A stretch of 64,000 nucleotides of DNA from Oleidesulfovibrio sp047973035 (GTDB lineage: Bacteria; Desulfobacterota; Desulfovibrionia; Desulfovibrionales; Desulfovibrionaceae), in the NCBI RefSeq assembly GCF_047973035.1, contig NZ_JBKEBF010000010.1, forward strand, positions 1-64,000, read 5' to 3'. Below the pieces are notes generated by a model. It was given only the letters and a program-made list of their open reading frames with translations. It was not told the DNA's origin and made no database searches. Position numbers and translations under genes: made by a program. Position 1 is the stretch's first letter. Every line of letters starts with the position of its first letter. This document shows, one piece after another, positions 26,213-35,350 of this stretch.

Positions 26213-28462
26213 CTATGCCTTTTCCACCTTGCACGAACATATTTTGAATTCAGGCTGCTTTGAGCCGGGGTCAATGGCGTCCACTGTCAGGTTGTTCACC
26301 ACCAGCTTCGGGTCAAACCACGGCACAAACACCAGCCCGGGCTCGCAGACATCACCAACGCGGGCGTCGAACAGCATCTCGCCGCGGCGGGTAGTCAGCT
26401 TAACCTTATCGCCGTGCTGAATGCTCATGCGCTCCGCGTCCTTAACGTTGACCTCGACATACGCATGCGGGAATGAGCGGGCGATTTCCGGCACTTTTCC
26501 TGTCATGGTTGCGGTGTGCCAGTGGTCAATAACGCGGCCGGTGGTAAGCACGAACGGATACTCTTCGCTCACCTGTTCTGCCGGCGGCTTCTGCGGGCGC
26601 AACCACGCGACGGCTTTGCCGTCCGGCTTGCCGTAGAACCAGTATTTATCAGGATGGTCTGCTGGAATATTGGGGTCTTCACCGCGCACATAGCGGATAT
26701 TGGTTCCGGGATGGTCTTCCGTGGGGCAGGGCCACAGGATGCCGGATTCTTTCTTCAGGCGTTCACGCGTGATGCCCCTGAAGTTATATGGCGTTGTGGC
26801 AGAAATATTCCGCCATTCTTCCCATACATCATCAGAGTTACGATACGGCACAAGTCTGGGATCAACGCCTATCCGCTTCGCCAGTTCAACAAGAATATTC
26901 ACGCTGGGACGACACTGCCCCGGAGGTTCAATGGCCTGTTCGACCAGCGCATAACGCCGCTCTGTGCAGCCATACACGCCGGTACGCTCTACCCAGAAAG
27001 CCGGCGGTAAAACCACATCGGCATATTCCAGCGAAATGGCATCGCCGAACGCCTCGATAGCCACGATGAAGGTTTTTTTCATTCCTTCAAGATACTTGGT
27101 AACGTTTGGCAACGACTGCGCGGGGTTTGTACACAACGTAAGCAGTGTCTTCACTTTGCCGTCGTTCATGGCCTGAAACAGCGCCATGGTGTGCAGGCCC
27201 GGTTTCGGATTAAGCGAATCTTTAGGCAGGCCCCACAGTTCTTCCATCTGATTACGGTGTTCCTGCTTTGCTACAAGGCGTCCGGCAGGAAGCAGATGTG
27301 AGAGACTGCCCGTATCACGCACACCGCCACATGCGTTAGGCTGACCGGTCAGTGACAACGGCGTGGAGCCGGGCTTGCCGATTTTGCCTGTTATCAGATG
27401 CAGATTGTGAATCAGGTTGTTCGCCCATACCCCGCGGATACGCTGGTTGATCCCCATGCACCACATCGAGGTTGTGGCGGATGCCTGAGCAAACATAAGC
27501 GCCGCCTGCCGTATCTGGTCTGCGGGAATACCGCACAACTCAGCCACGTCTTCCGGTTTGTATTCTTCCAGAAACTCCTTGTACGCTTCAAAACCGACGG
27601 TGTTCCCTTCACCATCCTTAAAATTCACGTACTTTGAATGGAATCTGTAATCGTCCAGTTCCTCATGGACAATCACATATGCCATGGAGTTAAGCAGAGC
27701 GAGGTCGTAACCGGCAATAGTGTTCAGATGCAGGTCAGCAATGCGTGATGTATTTGTCGTACGCGGGTCGCAGACGATAATCTTCACGTTAGTGTCGTTC
27801 TGTTTGCGGGCGGCAATACGCCGGAACAACACAGGGTGGCATTCAGATGTATTCGAACCGATGATGAAGAAACATGTGGCCGCGTCGATATCCTTATACG
27901 ACCCCATGGGCTCGTCCTTACCAAAAGTGCTCACGTAGCCGCCCACCGCGGATGCCATGCACAGACGGGGGTTGCCTTCTACGTTATTGGACTTCAACCC
28001 TGCTTTGAATATTTTGTTGGCAAGGTAGGTTTCTTCCGTCAATGCCTGCCCTGAGCCGTAATAGGCCACGGCATCGGGACCGCCTTCGGCAAGAGCGCCT
28101 TTAAACTTTGACGCAGCCAAATCAAGCGCTTCATCCCATGATACCGGTACAAGCTTGCCGTCCTTGCGTACCAGCGGCTCCGTAATACGGTCTTTTGCAT
28201 AGATAACAGGAGCCAGCAATGCGCCTTTCAGACACAGCAGCCCCTGATTGTGGTTATTGGGATCTCCTTTAACGGTAATCACCTTACCGTCCTTTACCCC
28301 CACCATAACGCCGCAACCTGTTCCGCAGTAACGGCATACACCTTTCACCCAGTTCTGCACCTTGTCATCAGGACCCGCGGCAAACACATTCGGAATACCA
28401 AGAGCCATAAAAGCAGAAGCTGCAGCTGCACTTTTTATAAATTCCCTTCTGGATATGGGCAT
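26213..28462 (-). CDS. napA: NapA: periplasmic nitrate reductase catalytic subunit
   Basis: A 749-residue molybdopterin enzyme reducing nitrate to nitrite in the periplasm. The Tat signal is SRREFIK (about residues 4-10). The [4Fe-4S] motif CRYCGTGCGVMVG begins near residue 43 and its last Cys is in GLLCLKG. The molybdenum-ligating Cys is in PRLCMASAVGG (about 167). The C-terminal molydopterin-binding region (TTGRVIDHWHTATMTG) is present. Length is like the monomeric Desulfovibrio enzyme and shorter than E. coli NapA. No napB is present, so electrons probably arrive from NapM/NapC directly. Confidence 0.95.
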   Translation of the reverse strand: MPISRREFIKSAAAASAFMALGIPNVFAAGPDDKVQNWVKGVCRYCGTGCGVMVGVKDGKVITVKGDPNNHNQGLLCLKGALLAPVIYAKDRITEPLVRKDGKLVPVSWDEALDLAASKFKGALAEGGPDAVAYYGSGQALTEETYLANKIFKAGLKSNNVEGNPRLCMASAVGGYVSTFGKDEPMGSYKDIDAATCFFIIGSNTSECHPVLFRRIAARKQNDTNVKIIVCDPRTTNTSRIADLHLNTIAGYDLALLNSMAYVIVHEELDDYRFHSKYVNFKDGEGNTVGFEAYKEFLEEYKPEDVAELCGIPADQIRQAALMFAQASATTSMWCMGINQRIRGVWANNLIHNLHLITGKIGKPGSTPLSLTGQPNACGGVRDTGSLSHLLPAGRLVAKQEHRNQMEELWGLPKDSLNPKPGLHTMALFQAMNDGKVKTLLTLCTNPAQSLPNVTKYLEGMKKTFIVAIEAFGDAISLEYADVVLPPAFWVERTGVYGCTERRYALVEQAIEPPGQCRPSVNILVELAKRIGVDPRLVPYRNSDDVWEEWRNISATTPYNFRGITRERLKKESGILWPCPTEDHPGTNIRYVRGEDPNIPADHPDKYWFYGKPDGKAVAWLRPQKPPAEQVSEEYPFVLTTGRVIDHWHTATMTGKVPEIARSFPHAYVEVNVKDAERMSIQHGDKVKLTTRRGEMLFDARVGDVCEPGLVFVPWFDPKLVVNNLTVDAIDPGSKQPEFKICSCKVEKA

Positions 28463-28473
28463 CGCATCGCTCC

Positions 28474-28941
28474 TTATTGCTCAATGGTCTTTTTGGACTC
28501 AGTCCGGGTGTACGCGTCGTGATGCACAGAATTGGAATGATATCTGTGGCAGTCGTTACACTCGGCACGCATACCGTATTTTTCCTGCATGACCTTGATG
28601 GCAGGGTCATGACAGCGACGACATACATAGTCGGGGTCCGGATTGGCAGAAAACACGATTGAGCCTTTGCCGTCCGGCTGGCCGTGACATACAAAGCACT
28701 TTACCAGCAGTACGCCATGCTTGGACTCGTACCAGTCCTGCGCAATCTTCGGAGTGGCTTTGATGTGGCAACTGTAGCAGTCGCCAGCCTCTTCCGGACT
28801 GTCGAGGTGCTTTGCGGCTTCGCATTTTGTGCCGGAAAGTGCTCTGGGAGCATAAAAATATACCGCACCGCCAACGATCAGCAGAATAAGAACGCCCCAG
28901 ACGATCCACCTGCGAATACAGAAGTAACTTCCATCTTTCAT
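28474..28941 (-). CDS. napM: NapM: membrane-anchored tetrahaem cytochrome c
   Basis: A 155-residue protein with one N-terminal helix (about residues 11-31) and four CXXCH haem sites (CYSCH, CFVCH, CRRCH, CNDCH). The position between napC and napA matches NapM of Desulfovibrio desulfuricans, thought to replace NapB in delivering electrons to NapA. The start directly abuts the napC stop (TAA then ATG), after GGAAGGA. Confidence 0.9.
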   Translation of the reverse strand: MKDGSYFCIRRWIVWGVLILLIVGGAVYFYAPRALSGTKCEAAKHLDSPEEAGDCYSCHIKATPKIAQDWYESKHGVLLVKCFVCHGQPDGKGSIVFSANPDPDYVCRRCHDPAIKVMQEKYGMRAECNDCHRYHSNSVHHDAYTRTESKKTIEQ

Positions 28942-29526
28942 TTAAAGTCCTTCCTTATCTTTAGGGAGATTTGCAGAAAATTCGGCATTAACGGTGTACC
29001 GCCTGTCAAAGTCAGGCAGGTGAGCCATATTGTGATGGCAGTCCGCGCACCCTTTATCGGTGCACCCGTTTTTGCCCAGATAGGCTTCGTGTGCGAGTTT
29101 GCCTTCTAATGATATGGGCTTGTCCTTGGTTGTCTTCATCAGGTCTTCATGACAACTGCGACATGCTGCATCATCAATGAACGTGCGGGCGGAAACCTGC
29201 AGTTCGGCACGATAAAAGTCATTTTCCGGATCACCAAAGTTGTGCACCAGCACATCTTTGACTCCCAGATATGTCTTCACCACAACATAGGTCGGACCTA
29301 CGTCATATGGCAAATGACATTGCACACACTTGATGGGCTTTTTGTCCTTATCTACAGCGTGCGGTGATTTTTCCAGCTCTGTAAGATGCCGTTTCATTTC
29401 ATGGCACGAAGTACAGAACTCGTTGCTGGATGTAGCCTGAAAGGCAAAAGCGACTCCTCCTACCAGTATGACAGCCAGAACAATCAACCCTGCCAGCCAT
29501 CCTTTTTTCGGCACCGGGTCCTTCAT
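28942..29526 (-). CDS. napC: NapC/NrfH-family tetrahaem quinol dehydrogenase
   Basis: A 194-residue membrane-anchored cytochrome. One N-terminal helix (about residues 10-29) precedes four CXXCH sites (CTSCH, CVQCH, CRSCH, CADCH). NapC/NrfH proteins oxidise menaquinol and feed periplasmic reductases. As first gene of napCMADGH it is the likely quinol entry for nitrate reduction; NrfH-like membership is the alternative, but no nrfA is in the window. GGAGGAGGCC precedes the start. The promoter should lie in the AT-rich DNA upstream. Confidence 0.9.
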   Translation of the reverse strand: MKDPVPKKGWLAGLIVLAVILVGGVAFAFQATSSNEFCTSCHEMKRHLTELEKSPHAVDKDKKPIKCVQCHLPYDVGPTYVVVKTYLGVKDVLVHNFGDPENDFYRAELQVSARTFIDDAACRSCHEDLMKTTKDKPISLEGKLAHEAYLGKNGCTDKGCADCHHNMAHLPDFDRRYTVNAEFSANLPKDKEGL

Positions 29527-30034
29527 TTATGGCCTCCTCCTTAAGCGTGCCTGCGAAATATCTTCGTCTCCCCTGCTTCCTTTACTCACAACATATTGCT
29601 ACTTTTACTATTTTCTAATTCACTGTTTGCAAAAAATCAGACAATTGCTCAAGTCAGAATGAAGACTATTCCTGATAAAAAACAGCCAAGAGCGACCTGA
29701 AAATTGCACATCTGGCAACTCACGACAAAAAACACACATTACAAATGTATTAAGCTGCAAAAACAACAACATGAAAAACGTGGCTCATACAAAATGAACA
29801 TCATAAAAATACAACATTGCTATACACCATTATCAACATGTACATAGATATATAGAATTAAGTCAATGCCCTATATCCATAATCATGCCGCATTTGCAGT
29901 TGTTTTAAAAAATATTATATATTTCCGGAGCATTATACGTTCATCGCAACTGCAGGATATCATGCTGCCCGAACAACGTTGCAGAACAGCAGGACAGCTC
30001 CCCATACAATCTTTGCAAACCATTCCGGCAGATA
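29527..30034. other. AT-rich intergenic region upstream of the nap operon
   Basis: About 500 bases clearly richer in A and T than neighbouring coding DNA, between the divergent nap promoter side and the glycerophosphodiesterase terminator. It should hold the nap promoter. I looked for TTGTGA-N6-TCACAA (HcpR/CRP-type) and TTGAT-N4-ATCAA (FNR-type) palindromes and found no clear match. No convincing small gene was seen. Confidence 0.5.
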
Positions 30035-30067
30035 AAAAAGGCGCACCCCTTACGGGATGCGCCTTTT
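30035..30067 (-). terminator. Terminator of the Pot-type ABC/glycerophosphodiesterase operon
   Basis: AAAAGGCGCACCCC, a short TTAC loop, and GGGATGCGCCTTTT form a stem with one mismatch, followed by T residues on the minus strand, 24 bases after the phosphodiesterase stop. Confidence 0.88.
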
Positions 30068-30090
30068 GAGATGGACAATGCTAACTGAGA

Positions 30091-30969
30091 TTATTTCTTA
30101 CGCAAAGCAGCCAGAAGATGTTGCGGGACATCGGTGATGATGGCACGCGCTCCGGCTTTATAAAACTCTTTGGCTTTATCCAGATCGTTTACCGTCCATA
30201 AATTCACAGTAATGCCAAGCTCCGCCAGCTCACGCACCAGTTCGGGAGAGGTCATAGTGTGGTCGGGATGGTACGTGTTAGCACCGACACCCTTTACATA
30301 ACCTGCAATGCCGCTGGCAGTGCCGTCGGCAGGATGCGCTGTCTCCGGCGTTTCGCCTTCGCTCAGCACTGCAAGGGGCAATTCGGCCCACTGATTGTGT
30401 GCTTCACGCAGGTAACCGTGATTAAACGATGACAAAAGCACCAGATCATCGCACTCTTCAGCCTGAATAGTATCCAGAACCTCTGTGACAACGCGCATAT
30501 CCTCAGGAGCATACCGTTGGTCTTTAATTTCGATATTCACGGGAAACTTGTGCTGCCGGGCAAAGCGCAGCGCTTCTGCCAGCGTAGGCACCGGTTCACC
30601 TTCCATGGCAGCCAGAGCGCCCTCGGTCACTTCACCGCTGGCAATAGTTCCGAACGGGTCCTTACGCACAAACCAGCTACCGGCATCCAGCCTGCGCAGC
30701 TGCGTAAACTCGTAGTGTGCCGTATCAAGAGGCGGTACAACTCCATCCGCTCCGGCAAACTTACGAGCCGCATCGGTTGTGCGTTCCAGAGTAGGGTCGT
30801 GCACAACCATCAGAACGCCGTCCTTCGAACGCTGGACGTCCAGTTCCCAGCAATGGGCGCCGCACTCCAGCGCCTTAAACGCCGCGAGCATGGTGTTTTC
30901 CGGCGCAATGGAACGAGCGCCGCGATGCGCACATACTGCGCGCTTTGGAACCAGATTATAAAACATCAT
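30091..30969 (-). CDS. ugpQ: Glycerophosphodiester phosphodiesterase (UgpQ-type)
   Basis: A 292-residue cytoplasmic GDPD-family enzyme with no signal peptide. The catalytic blocks AHRGARSIAPENT (about 14-26) and WELDVQRSKDGVLMVVHDPTLERTT (shown in part: ELDVQRSKDG, VVHDPTLERTT) are intact, as is the C-terminal NLWTVNDLDKA. It hydrolyses glycerophosphodiesters to glycerol-3-phosphate and an alcohol. Its ATG shares ATGA with the preceding permease stop, so it is translationally coupled to an ABC importer, as ugpQ is in some ugp operons. This suggests the importer brings in a glycerophosphodiester. Confidence 0.9.
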   Translation of the reverse strand: MMFYNLVPKRAVCAHRGARSIAPENTMLAAFKALECGAHCWELDVQRSKDGVLMVVHDPTLERTTDAARKFAGADGVVPPLDTAHYEFTQLRRLDAGSWFVRKDPFGTIASGEVTEGALAAMEGEPVPTLAEALRFARQHKFPVNIEIKDQRYAPEDMRVVTEVLDTIQAEECDDLVLLSSFNHGYLREAHNQWAELPLAVLSEGETPETAHPADGTASGIAGYVKGVGANTYHPDHTMTSPELVRELAELGITVNLWTVNDLDKAKEFYKAGARAIITDVPQHLLAALRKK

Positions 30970-31820
30970 TCCGCCTTTCGACTGAAGTACAGATTGAAAA
31001 GCACCAATATGGAGGTGCCGACAATCAGCAAAAATGAAATAGAGTTGATCACGGGCGTACTACCGTCACGTACCTGCAAGTACAGGTTGATGGGTAGTGT
31101 AGGGCTGGAGCCCACCAAAAACAAGGTAGTATTGAAGTTCTCAAAACTCATGAGAAATGCTACAGCCCCTGCGCCTATAATGGCGGGCCGCAAAAACGGC
31201 AATGTAATATATCTGATAACCTCGAAACGGTTTGCGCCAAGATTAAGCGCTGCCTCCTCCAGACTGCGGTCAAACTTACGCAATCTGGCAGAAACAACCA
31301 GCGTTACAAACGTGGTGATAAACGAAAACTGACCGACAACCACAAGCCAGAAGCTTGGCCGTAACCACTCGATATCCAGCCCAAAATTAATATCAAAAAA
31401 TGCGCCTACCGTATTTGCGGCAAGAAGCTGAGAAATACCCAGAATAACACCTGGAATAACCAGCGGGGCAAGCATCAGCATGTACAGCACACCTTTGAAG
31501 CGGAACTCTTCCTGCTCAAACAGAAAGCTTGCGCAAGTGCCCACAAGCACACTGAACAGTGAAACCCAGAAAGCTGTCTGTACGCTGGTCAGCATGGCAC
31601 GCAGATTCTGGCTGTCGTGAAAAATGCCCACCCGCTCCGGCCCGGCAGAAAAAAACCAGTCCAGACTAAAGCCATACCACGGCAACGAAGGAAAATCGGA
31701 ATTGTTAAACGCCAATACGCAGGTAACCACCAGCGGCGCAAACAAAAACACAAAATAGGCCACGGCAAACATGTGGAACGACCACAGATACGACCTTGCA
31801 TTGGGCAGTGAGCGAATCAT
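30966..31820 (-). CDS. potC: ABC importer permease, PotC family
   Basis: A 284-residue permease with six predicted helices. The EAA loop (LEEAALNLGANRFEVIRYITLP) that docks the ATPase lies at about 187-208. The sequence places it in the PotC/PhnV type of polyamine-opine-phosphonate importers, so the symbol shows family and not proven substrate. It overlaps the PotB-type permease by ATGA upstream and the phosphodiesterase by ATGA downstream. Confidence 0.85.
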   Translation of the reverse strand: MIRSLPNARSYLWSFHMFAVAYFVFLFAPLVVTCVLAFNNSDFPSLPWYGFSLDWFFSAGPERVGIFHDSQNLRAMLTSVQTAFWVSLFSVLVGTCASFLFEQEEFRFKGVLYMLMLAPLVIPGVILGISQLLAANTVGAFFDINFGLDIEWLRPSFWLVVVGQFSFITTFVTLVVSARLRKFDRSLEEAALNLGANRFEVIRYITLPFLRPAIIGAGAVAFLMSFENFNTTLFLVGSSPTLPINLYLQVRDGSTPVINSISFLLIVGTSILVLFNLYFSRKAE

Positions 31821-32683
31821 GACGCCACCTCGCCCAGCTTCTGGCCCGTAATTTTAAGCCCCGCCCACACGATAACAGAGCTGAGTGCAAGCAGCAGGAA
31901 CCCGAATGCCGAGCCCTGATTCCAGTTAAAGCTGGCAATGAACTGGTTATAAATCTGCTCGGTAAACCACAGCGAATTTTTACCGCCCATCAGGTTGGGG
32001 GTAAGGTAGTTGCCCAGGGTCAGCATGAACACCACAATGCACCCCGAAGAGATGCCCGGCTTGCAATGCGGAATAATAATCGTGCGCCAGATGCACACCC
32101 GCCCCGCGCCAAGGTCATAGGCAGCTTCAATCAGGCTGTCGTCCAGACTTTCCATAACGGAAATCAGCGGCACCACCATAAAAAGCATCGACGTGTACAC
32201 AAGCCCCATGACCATGGTCACATCATTGTACAGCATCTCCACGGGTGCATCGACCATGCCCAGCTTGAGCATAAAAAAGTTCAGCACGCCCGATTCGCGC
32301 AGCAGAATCATCCATCCGTACACGCGCACCAGTTCGCTTACCCAGAACGGCAGCAAAAGCAGCACCATAAGCGCGCCGGAAAGCTGCGGACGCACCACCT
32401 TGGCAATATAAAACGCCACCGGCAGTCCGATGACCAGCGTGCATAGCGTAGTCAGCACCGCATATGTCGCTGTGCGCACAAACGTAAGCCAGTAGATGGG
32501 CTCTTCAAAAAAAGTCCGGTAATTTTCCAGTGTCCAGCCGGGGTTGGTAAAACTGTCACCGCGAAAGCTCATGTACAAAAGATCAAGGTGCGGCAGGACG
32601 ATAAAAAGCACCAGCCAGCACAGCACCGGCGCCAGAAAAATCACAAATGCCAGACGCGATTGCTGCATTCCTGTTGTACTCAT
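31817..32683 (-). CDS. potB: ABC importer permease, PotB family
   Basis: A 288-residue inner-membrane permease with six helices and an EAA loop (LIEAAYDLGAGRVCIWRTIIIP, about residues 193-214). It is the PotB-type partner of the following PotC-type gene, with ATGA overlaps on both sides. The sequence alone does not tell polyamine from other substrates of this family. Confidence 0.85.
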   Translation of the reverse strand: MSTTGMQQSRLAFVIFLAPVLCWLVLFIVLPHLDLLYMSFRGDSFTNPGWTLENYRTFFEEPIYWLTFVRTATYAVLTTLCTLVIGLPVAFYIAKVVRPQLSGALMVLLLLPFWVSELVRVYGWMILLRESGVLNFFMLKLGMVDAPVEMLYNDVTMVMGLVYTSMLFMVVPLISVMESLDDSLIEAAYDLGAGRVCIWRTIIIPHCKPGISSGCIVVFMLTLGNYLTPNLMGGKNSLWFTEQIYNQFIASFNWNQGSAFGFLLLALSSVIVWAGLKITGQKLGEVAS

Positions 32684-33798
32684 GCAGCCCCCTCCGCATC
32701 ATGAACAAATACATCGTCAGCGCCCGCGGCAAAGCAGATGCCGGAATCGGGGTTCCAGCCCACGGTCAGCTGCCTGCCTGCTTCCAGATTTTCAATAACC
32801 CTGTTCTGCGGCAGGCGTACAAGCAGTTCATGTCCCTGCTCCGTCACGGTAAGCAGGCGGCTGTTGGCCCCATCAAACAATATGGCCCGCAGCGTTACCG
32901 TAAACACGTTCATGCCCTTTGTATCGGCAGGTTCCACCAGCATTGCTTCGGGTCGCAAAAACAGATTCACCCGCCGGCCTGCGGCACAGTCATGCATGGC
33001 ACGGGCGCGGAAGGTATAGCCTTCGTCAGTCTGCAGCACCACGGCATCGCCGCTGCATTCGGTCACGCTGCCTGCCCATCTGTTGTTATCACCCACAAAA
33101 CGGGCAACAAACGGCGTTGCGGGGTTGCCGTACAGTTCCTGCGGCGTTCCCACCTGCTCAAACGCGCCGCGGTTCATCACCGCCACACGGTCAGACATAA
33201 CCAATGCTTCCGACTGGTCATGGGTAATGTAGATAAATGTTGTGCCTACCTTGGCCTGTAACTTTTTCAGTTCAACTTTCATCTGTTCGCGCAGCTTAAG
33301 GTCCAGCGCGCCCAACGGTTCGTCCAGCAGCAGAACAGAAGGCTCCAGCACAAGACACCGTGCAATGGCAACACGCTGCTTCTGTCCGCCGGAAAGCTGC
33401 TGAATACGCTTGGCGCCGAAATCAGGCAGTCCAACCCTTTCCAGAATAGCTTCTGTACGCTTGTGCGCCTCCTGCCCTTTCACACCGCGGCGGTTAAGTC
33501 CAAAGGCGATATTCTCTGCCACGGTCATCATGGGAAACAAGGCAAGGTGCTGAAACACCAGATTTACCGGCCGCTTGTTGGGCAGCACGTTAGCCATGTC
33601 ATTGCCGCGTATGGCAATGGTGCCGCTGGTAGGCGCCTCGAACCCTGCCACCATGCGCAGCAACGTTGTCTTGCCGCAGCCGGAAGGCCCGAGAATAGAA
33701 AAAAAAGACCCCGTGGGCACATCAAGGTTAATGTTATCCACCGCAACGAAGTCGCCGAACCGCTTGGTAAGATTGCGCAAAGACAGATCGTTTGTCAT
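32680..33798 (-). CDS. potA: ABC importer ATPase, PotA family
   Basis: A 372-residue ATPase. Walker A is GPSGCGKTTLLR (about 40), the signature is LSGGQKQRVAIAR, and Walker B is LLLDEPLGALD, followed by a C-terminal TOBE-type regulatory domain. The ATG at 33798 is chosen over the TTG at 33822. It is separated from the binding-protein gene by a strong stem-loop and overlaps potB by ATGA. It powers the importer of this operon. Confidence 0.88.
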   Translation of the reverse strand: MTNDLSLRNLTKRFGDFVAVDNINLDVPTGSFFSILGPSGCGKTTLLRMVAGFEAPTSGTIAIRGNDMANVLPNKRPVNLVFQHLALFPMMTVAENIAFGLNRRGVKGQEAHKRTEAILERVGLPDFGAKRIQQLSGGQKQRVAIARCLVLEPSVLLLDEPLGALDLKLREQMKVELKKLQAKVGTTFIYITHDQSEALVMSDRVAVMNRGAFEQVGTPQELYGNPATPFVARFVGDNNRWAGSVTECSGDAVVLQTDEGYTFRARAMHDCAAGRRVNLFLRPEAMLVEPADTKGMNVFTVTLRAILFDGANSRLLTVTEQGHELLVRLPQNRVIENLEAGRQLTVGWNPDSGICFAAGADDVFVHDAEGAA

Positions 33799-33823
33799 GT
33801 GTATTTTCAGACTGTTATGCAAA

Positions 33824-33849
33824 CACGGGACGACTTGCGTCGTCCCGTG
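33824..33849 (-). other. Stem-loop between the binding-protein and ATPase genes
   Basis: CACGGGACGAC / GTCGTCCCGTG form a perfect 11-bp stem with a TTGC loop, with no T-run. Such hairpins after a binding-protein gene usually stabilise the upstream message so more binding protein than transporter is made. Confidence 0.7.
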
Positions 33850-33875
33850 CGTACTGTTGTGCAGGTAGCAGGCCG

Positions 33876-34934
33876 TTAGTTGGCTGCTTTTACTTTATCA
33901 AGGGTTTTGCCTTCCATAGCCTCAAGCTGAGCAGGGACAGGCGGGTACCACTTGATGTTGTCGATGGTTGCAGGCGGGAAAGAACGCTCGAAATTAGCGC
34001 GAACTTCGGGCTTCACGTGCTGGTTTGCACCGGCAGAAGCAGTAGGCACGGCTTCCTCGGAGGTAAACAGACCTGCATTTTCGGGGCGCATCATAAAGTT
34101 GATCCACTTGTAGGCGGCATCAACATTTTTGGCCTTTGCAGGAATGGCAAAGGTATCAATCCAGCCTAGAGCGCCTTCTTCAGGAGCAACAAAGTCGATG
34201 GCAGCATTTTCGGCGTGCAGTTTCCAGCCGCCGTTATCCCATGCCATGGCTACAAAAACTTCGCCGGAACGCATGGACTCAAGCAGTGCGTCACCGTTTG
34301 CCCAGTAGTTTTTCACCAGCGGTTTGGCATCAATCAGAGTTTTTTCGATGTGATTGAGCATTTCCTGATACTTTGCTGCATCGGCATACAGGTCAAAGGG
34401 GTCGTATCCGAGGGCAAAGCCCATGGCGATAATGGTGGGACGCTTCAGGCGGTAGCTTACACGGCCTTTGTTCTTTTCATCCAGCAGTGCCTTCCACGAG
34501 GTCGCACCGGAAGCTTTCTCGCTGTTCACGATAAGGCCGGAAGTACCCCAGCAGAAAGGTACTGCATGAGAGTTACCGTCAACCAGCGTGTTTTTCTTTA
34601 CCGCTTCCAGCATGGAAGGAATAAACAGAGCTGATTCAATGCGGGAGTAATCGATGGGCTGATACAATTTGTAGGCGGCCTGTACCGATGAAATACGGTC
34701 CTGGCTGGGCTGGGCAAGGTCAAAACCGGCACCGCGGGTGGCGCGCAGTTTGGCAATCATTTCTTCGTTGTTGGAGTAGGTTACTTCAACCTTGATGCCC
34801 GTTTCTTTTTCAAACTTTTCTACAAGCTGCTTAGGGGCATAGCCTTTCCAGGTCAGCAGTTTCAAAGGTTCGGCGTGTGCGATACCAGCGGTTGCAAACA
34901 CGGCAAGAACCAACAGAATCAACAGTCTTTTCAT
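33876..34934 (-). CDS. potD: PotD-family periplasmic binding protein with an altered ligand pocket
   Basis: A 352-residue periplasmic protein with signal peptide MKRLLILLVLAVFATAGIAHA. The fold matches PotD, including the pocket tryptophans (TWKGY, MAWDNGG, GWIDTFAIP) and the Asp of WID. Compared from memory with E. coli PotD, Glu36 is Gly, Asp168 is Lys (in YRLKRPTI), Glu171 is Thr and Tyr293 is Val. The acidic residues that hold polyamine amines are therefore gone and basic residues are nearby. An anionic ligand is likelier than a polyamine, fitting the downstream glycerophosphodiesterase. The symbol shows family only. Confidence 0.82.
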   Translation of the reverse strand: MKRLLILLVLAVFATAGIAHAEPLKLLTWKGYAPKQLVEKFEKETGIKVEVTYSNNEEMIAKLRATRGAGFDLAQPSQDRISSVQAAYKLYQPIDYSRIESALFIPSMLEAVKKNTLVDGNSHAVPFCWGTSGLIVNSEKASGATSWKALLDEKNKGRVSYRLKRPTIIAMGFALGYDPFDLYADAAKYQEMLNHIEKTLIDAKPLVKNYWANGDALLESMRSGEVFVAMAWDNGGWKLHAENAAIDFVAPEEGALGWIDTFAIPAKAKNVDAAYKWINFMMRPENAGLFTSEEAVPTASAGANQHVKPEVRANFERSFPPATIDNIKWYPPVPAQLEAMEGKTLDKVKAAN

Positions 34935-35180
34935 CCCTAACCTCTTCGCGTTGTGTATGGTTTAAAAAATGCCGTAACTACCGGCACAAACATCCCAACA
35001 TTACCGCATGGTGTGTCAGCAAAAAGACGAATTCGTTACGATTGCGCCATGACGCGTACCGCAGGAGACGGCAATAGAACGCAGGCACCCCACAGCCTGA
35101 AACGCGCATTATAGCAGCACTTACCCTGCATACAGTAAAAATGTAAAAAAGTGTATACTAAACAGGTTACATGATGCAGC
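34935..35180. other. Intergenic region upstream of the binding-protein gene
   Basis: Should hold the promoter of the Pot-type operon. No operator-like palindrome or convincing small gene was recognised. A 68-residue minus-strand frame spans 35036-35242 but runs through the terminator at 35181-35214 and is not believed. Confidence 0.4.
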
Positions 35181-35214
35181 AAAAAAAGGCCGCAACCCTT
35201 GCGGCTGCGGCCTT
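35181..35214 (-). terminator. Rho-independent terminator downstream of the ybaK-like gene
   Basis: AAGGCCGCA / TGCGGCCTT pair over 9 bases with an 11-base loop. On the minus strand seven T residues follow. It lies 137 bases after the deacylase stop. Confidence 0.8.
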
Positions 35215-35350
35215 CAACGAAATTCCGTATTTTTGCTGTCAATTAATTTCACCTGCATCCGGCAGGGAATGCAGCTCCTGTAATTCTTCAAACAACACTT
35301 CGGTGTCGATTTCATTCAAAACTGCTCAGTTCCACAAAACGCTTCAGGGC

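Noticed and set aside
29866..30069. Short plus-strand frame in the nap upstream region
   Set aside because: It ends inside the terminator hairpin of the opposite operon and lacks a ribosome site.
35036..35242. 68-codon minus-strand frame downstream of the ybaK-like gene
   Set aside because: It runs through a strong terminator hairpin and has no family resemblance.
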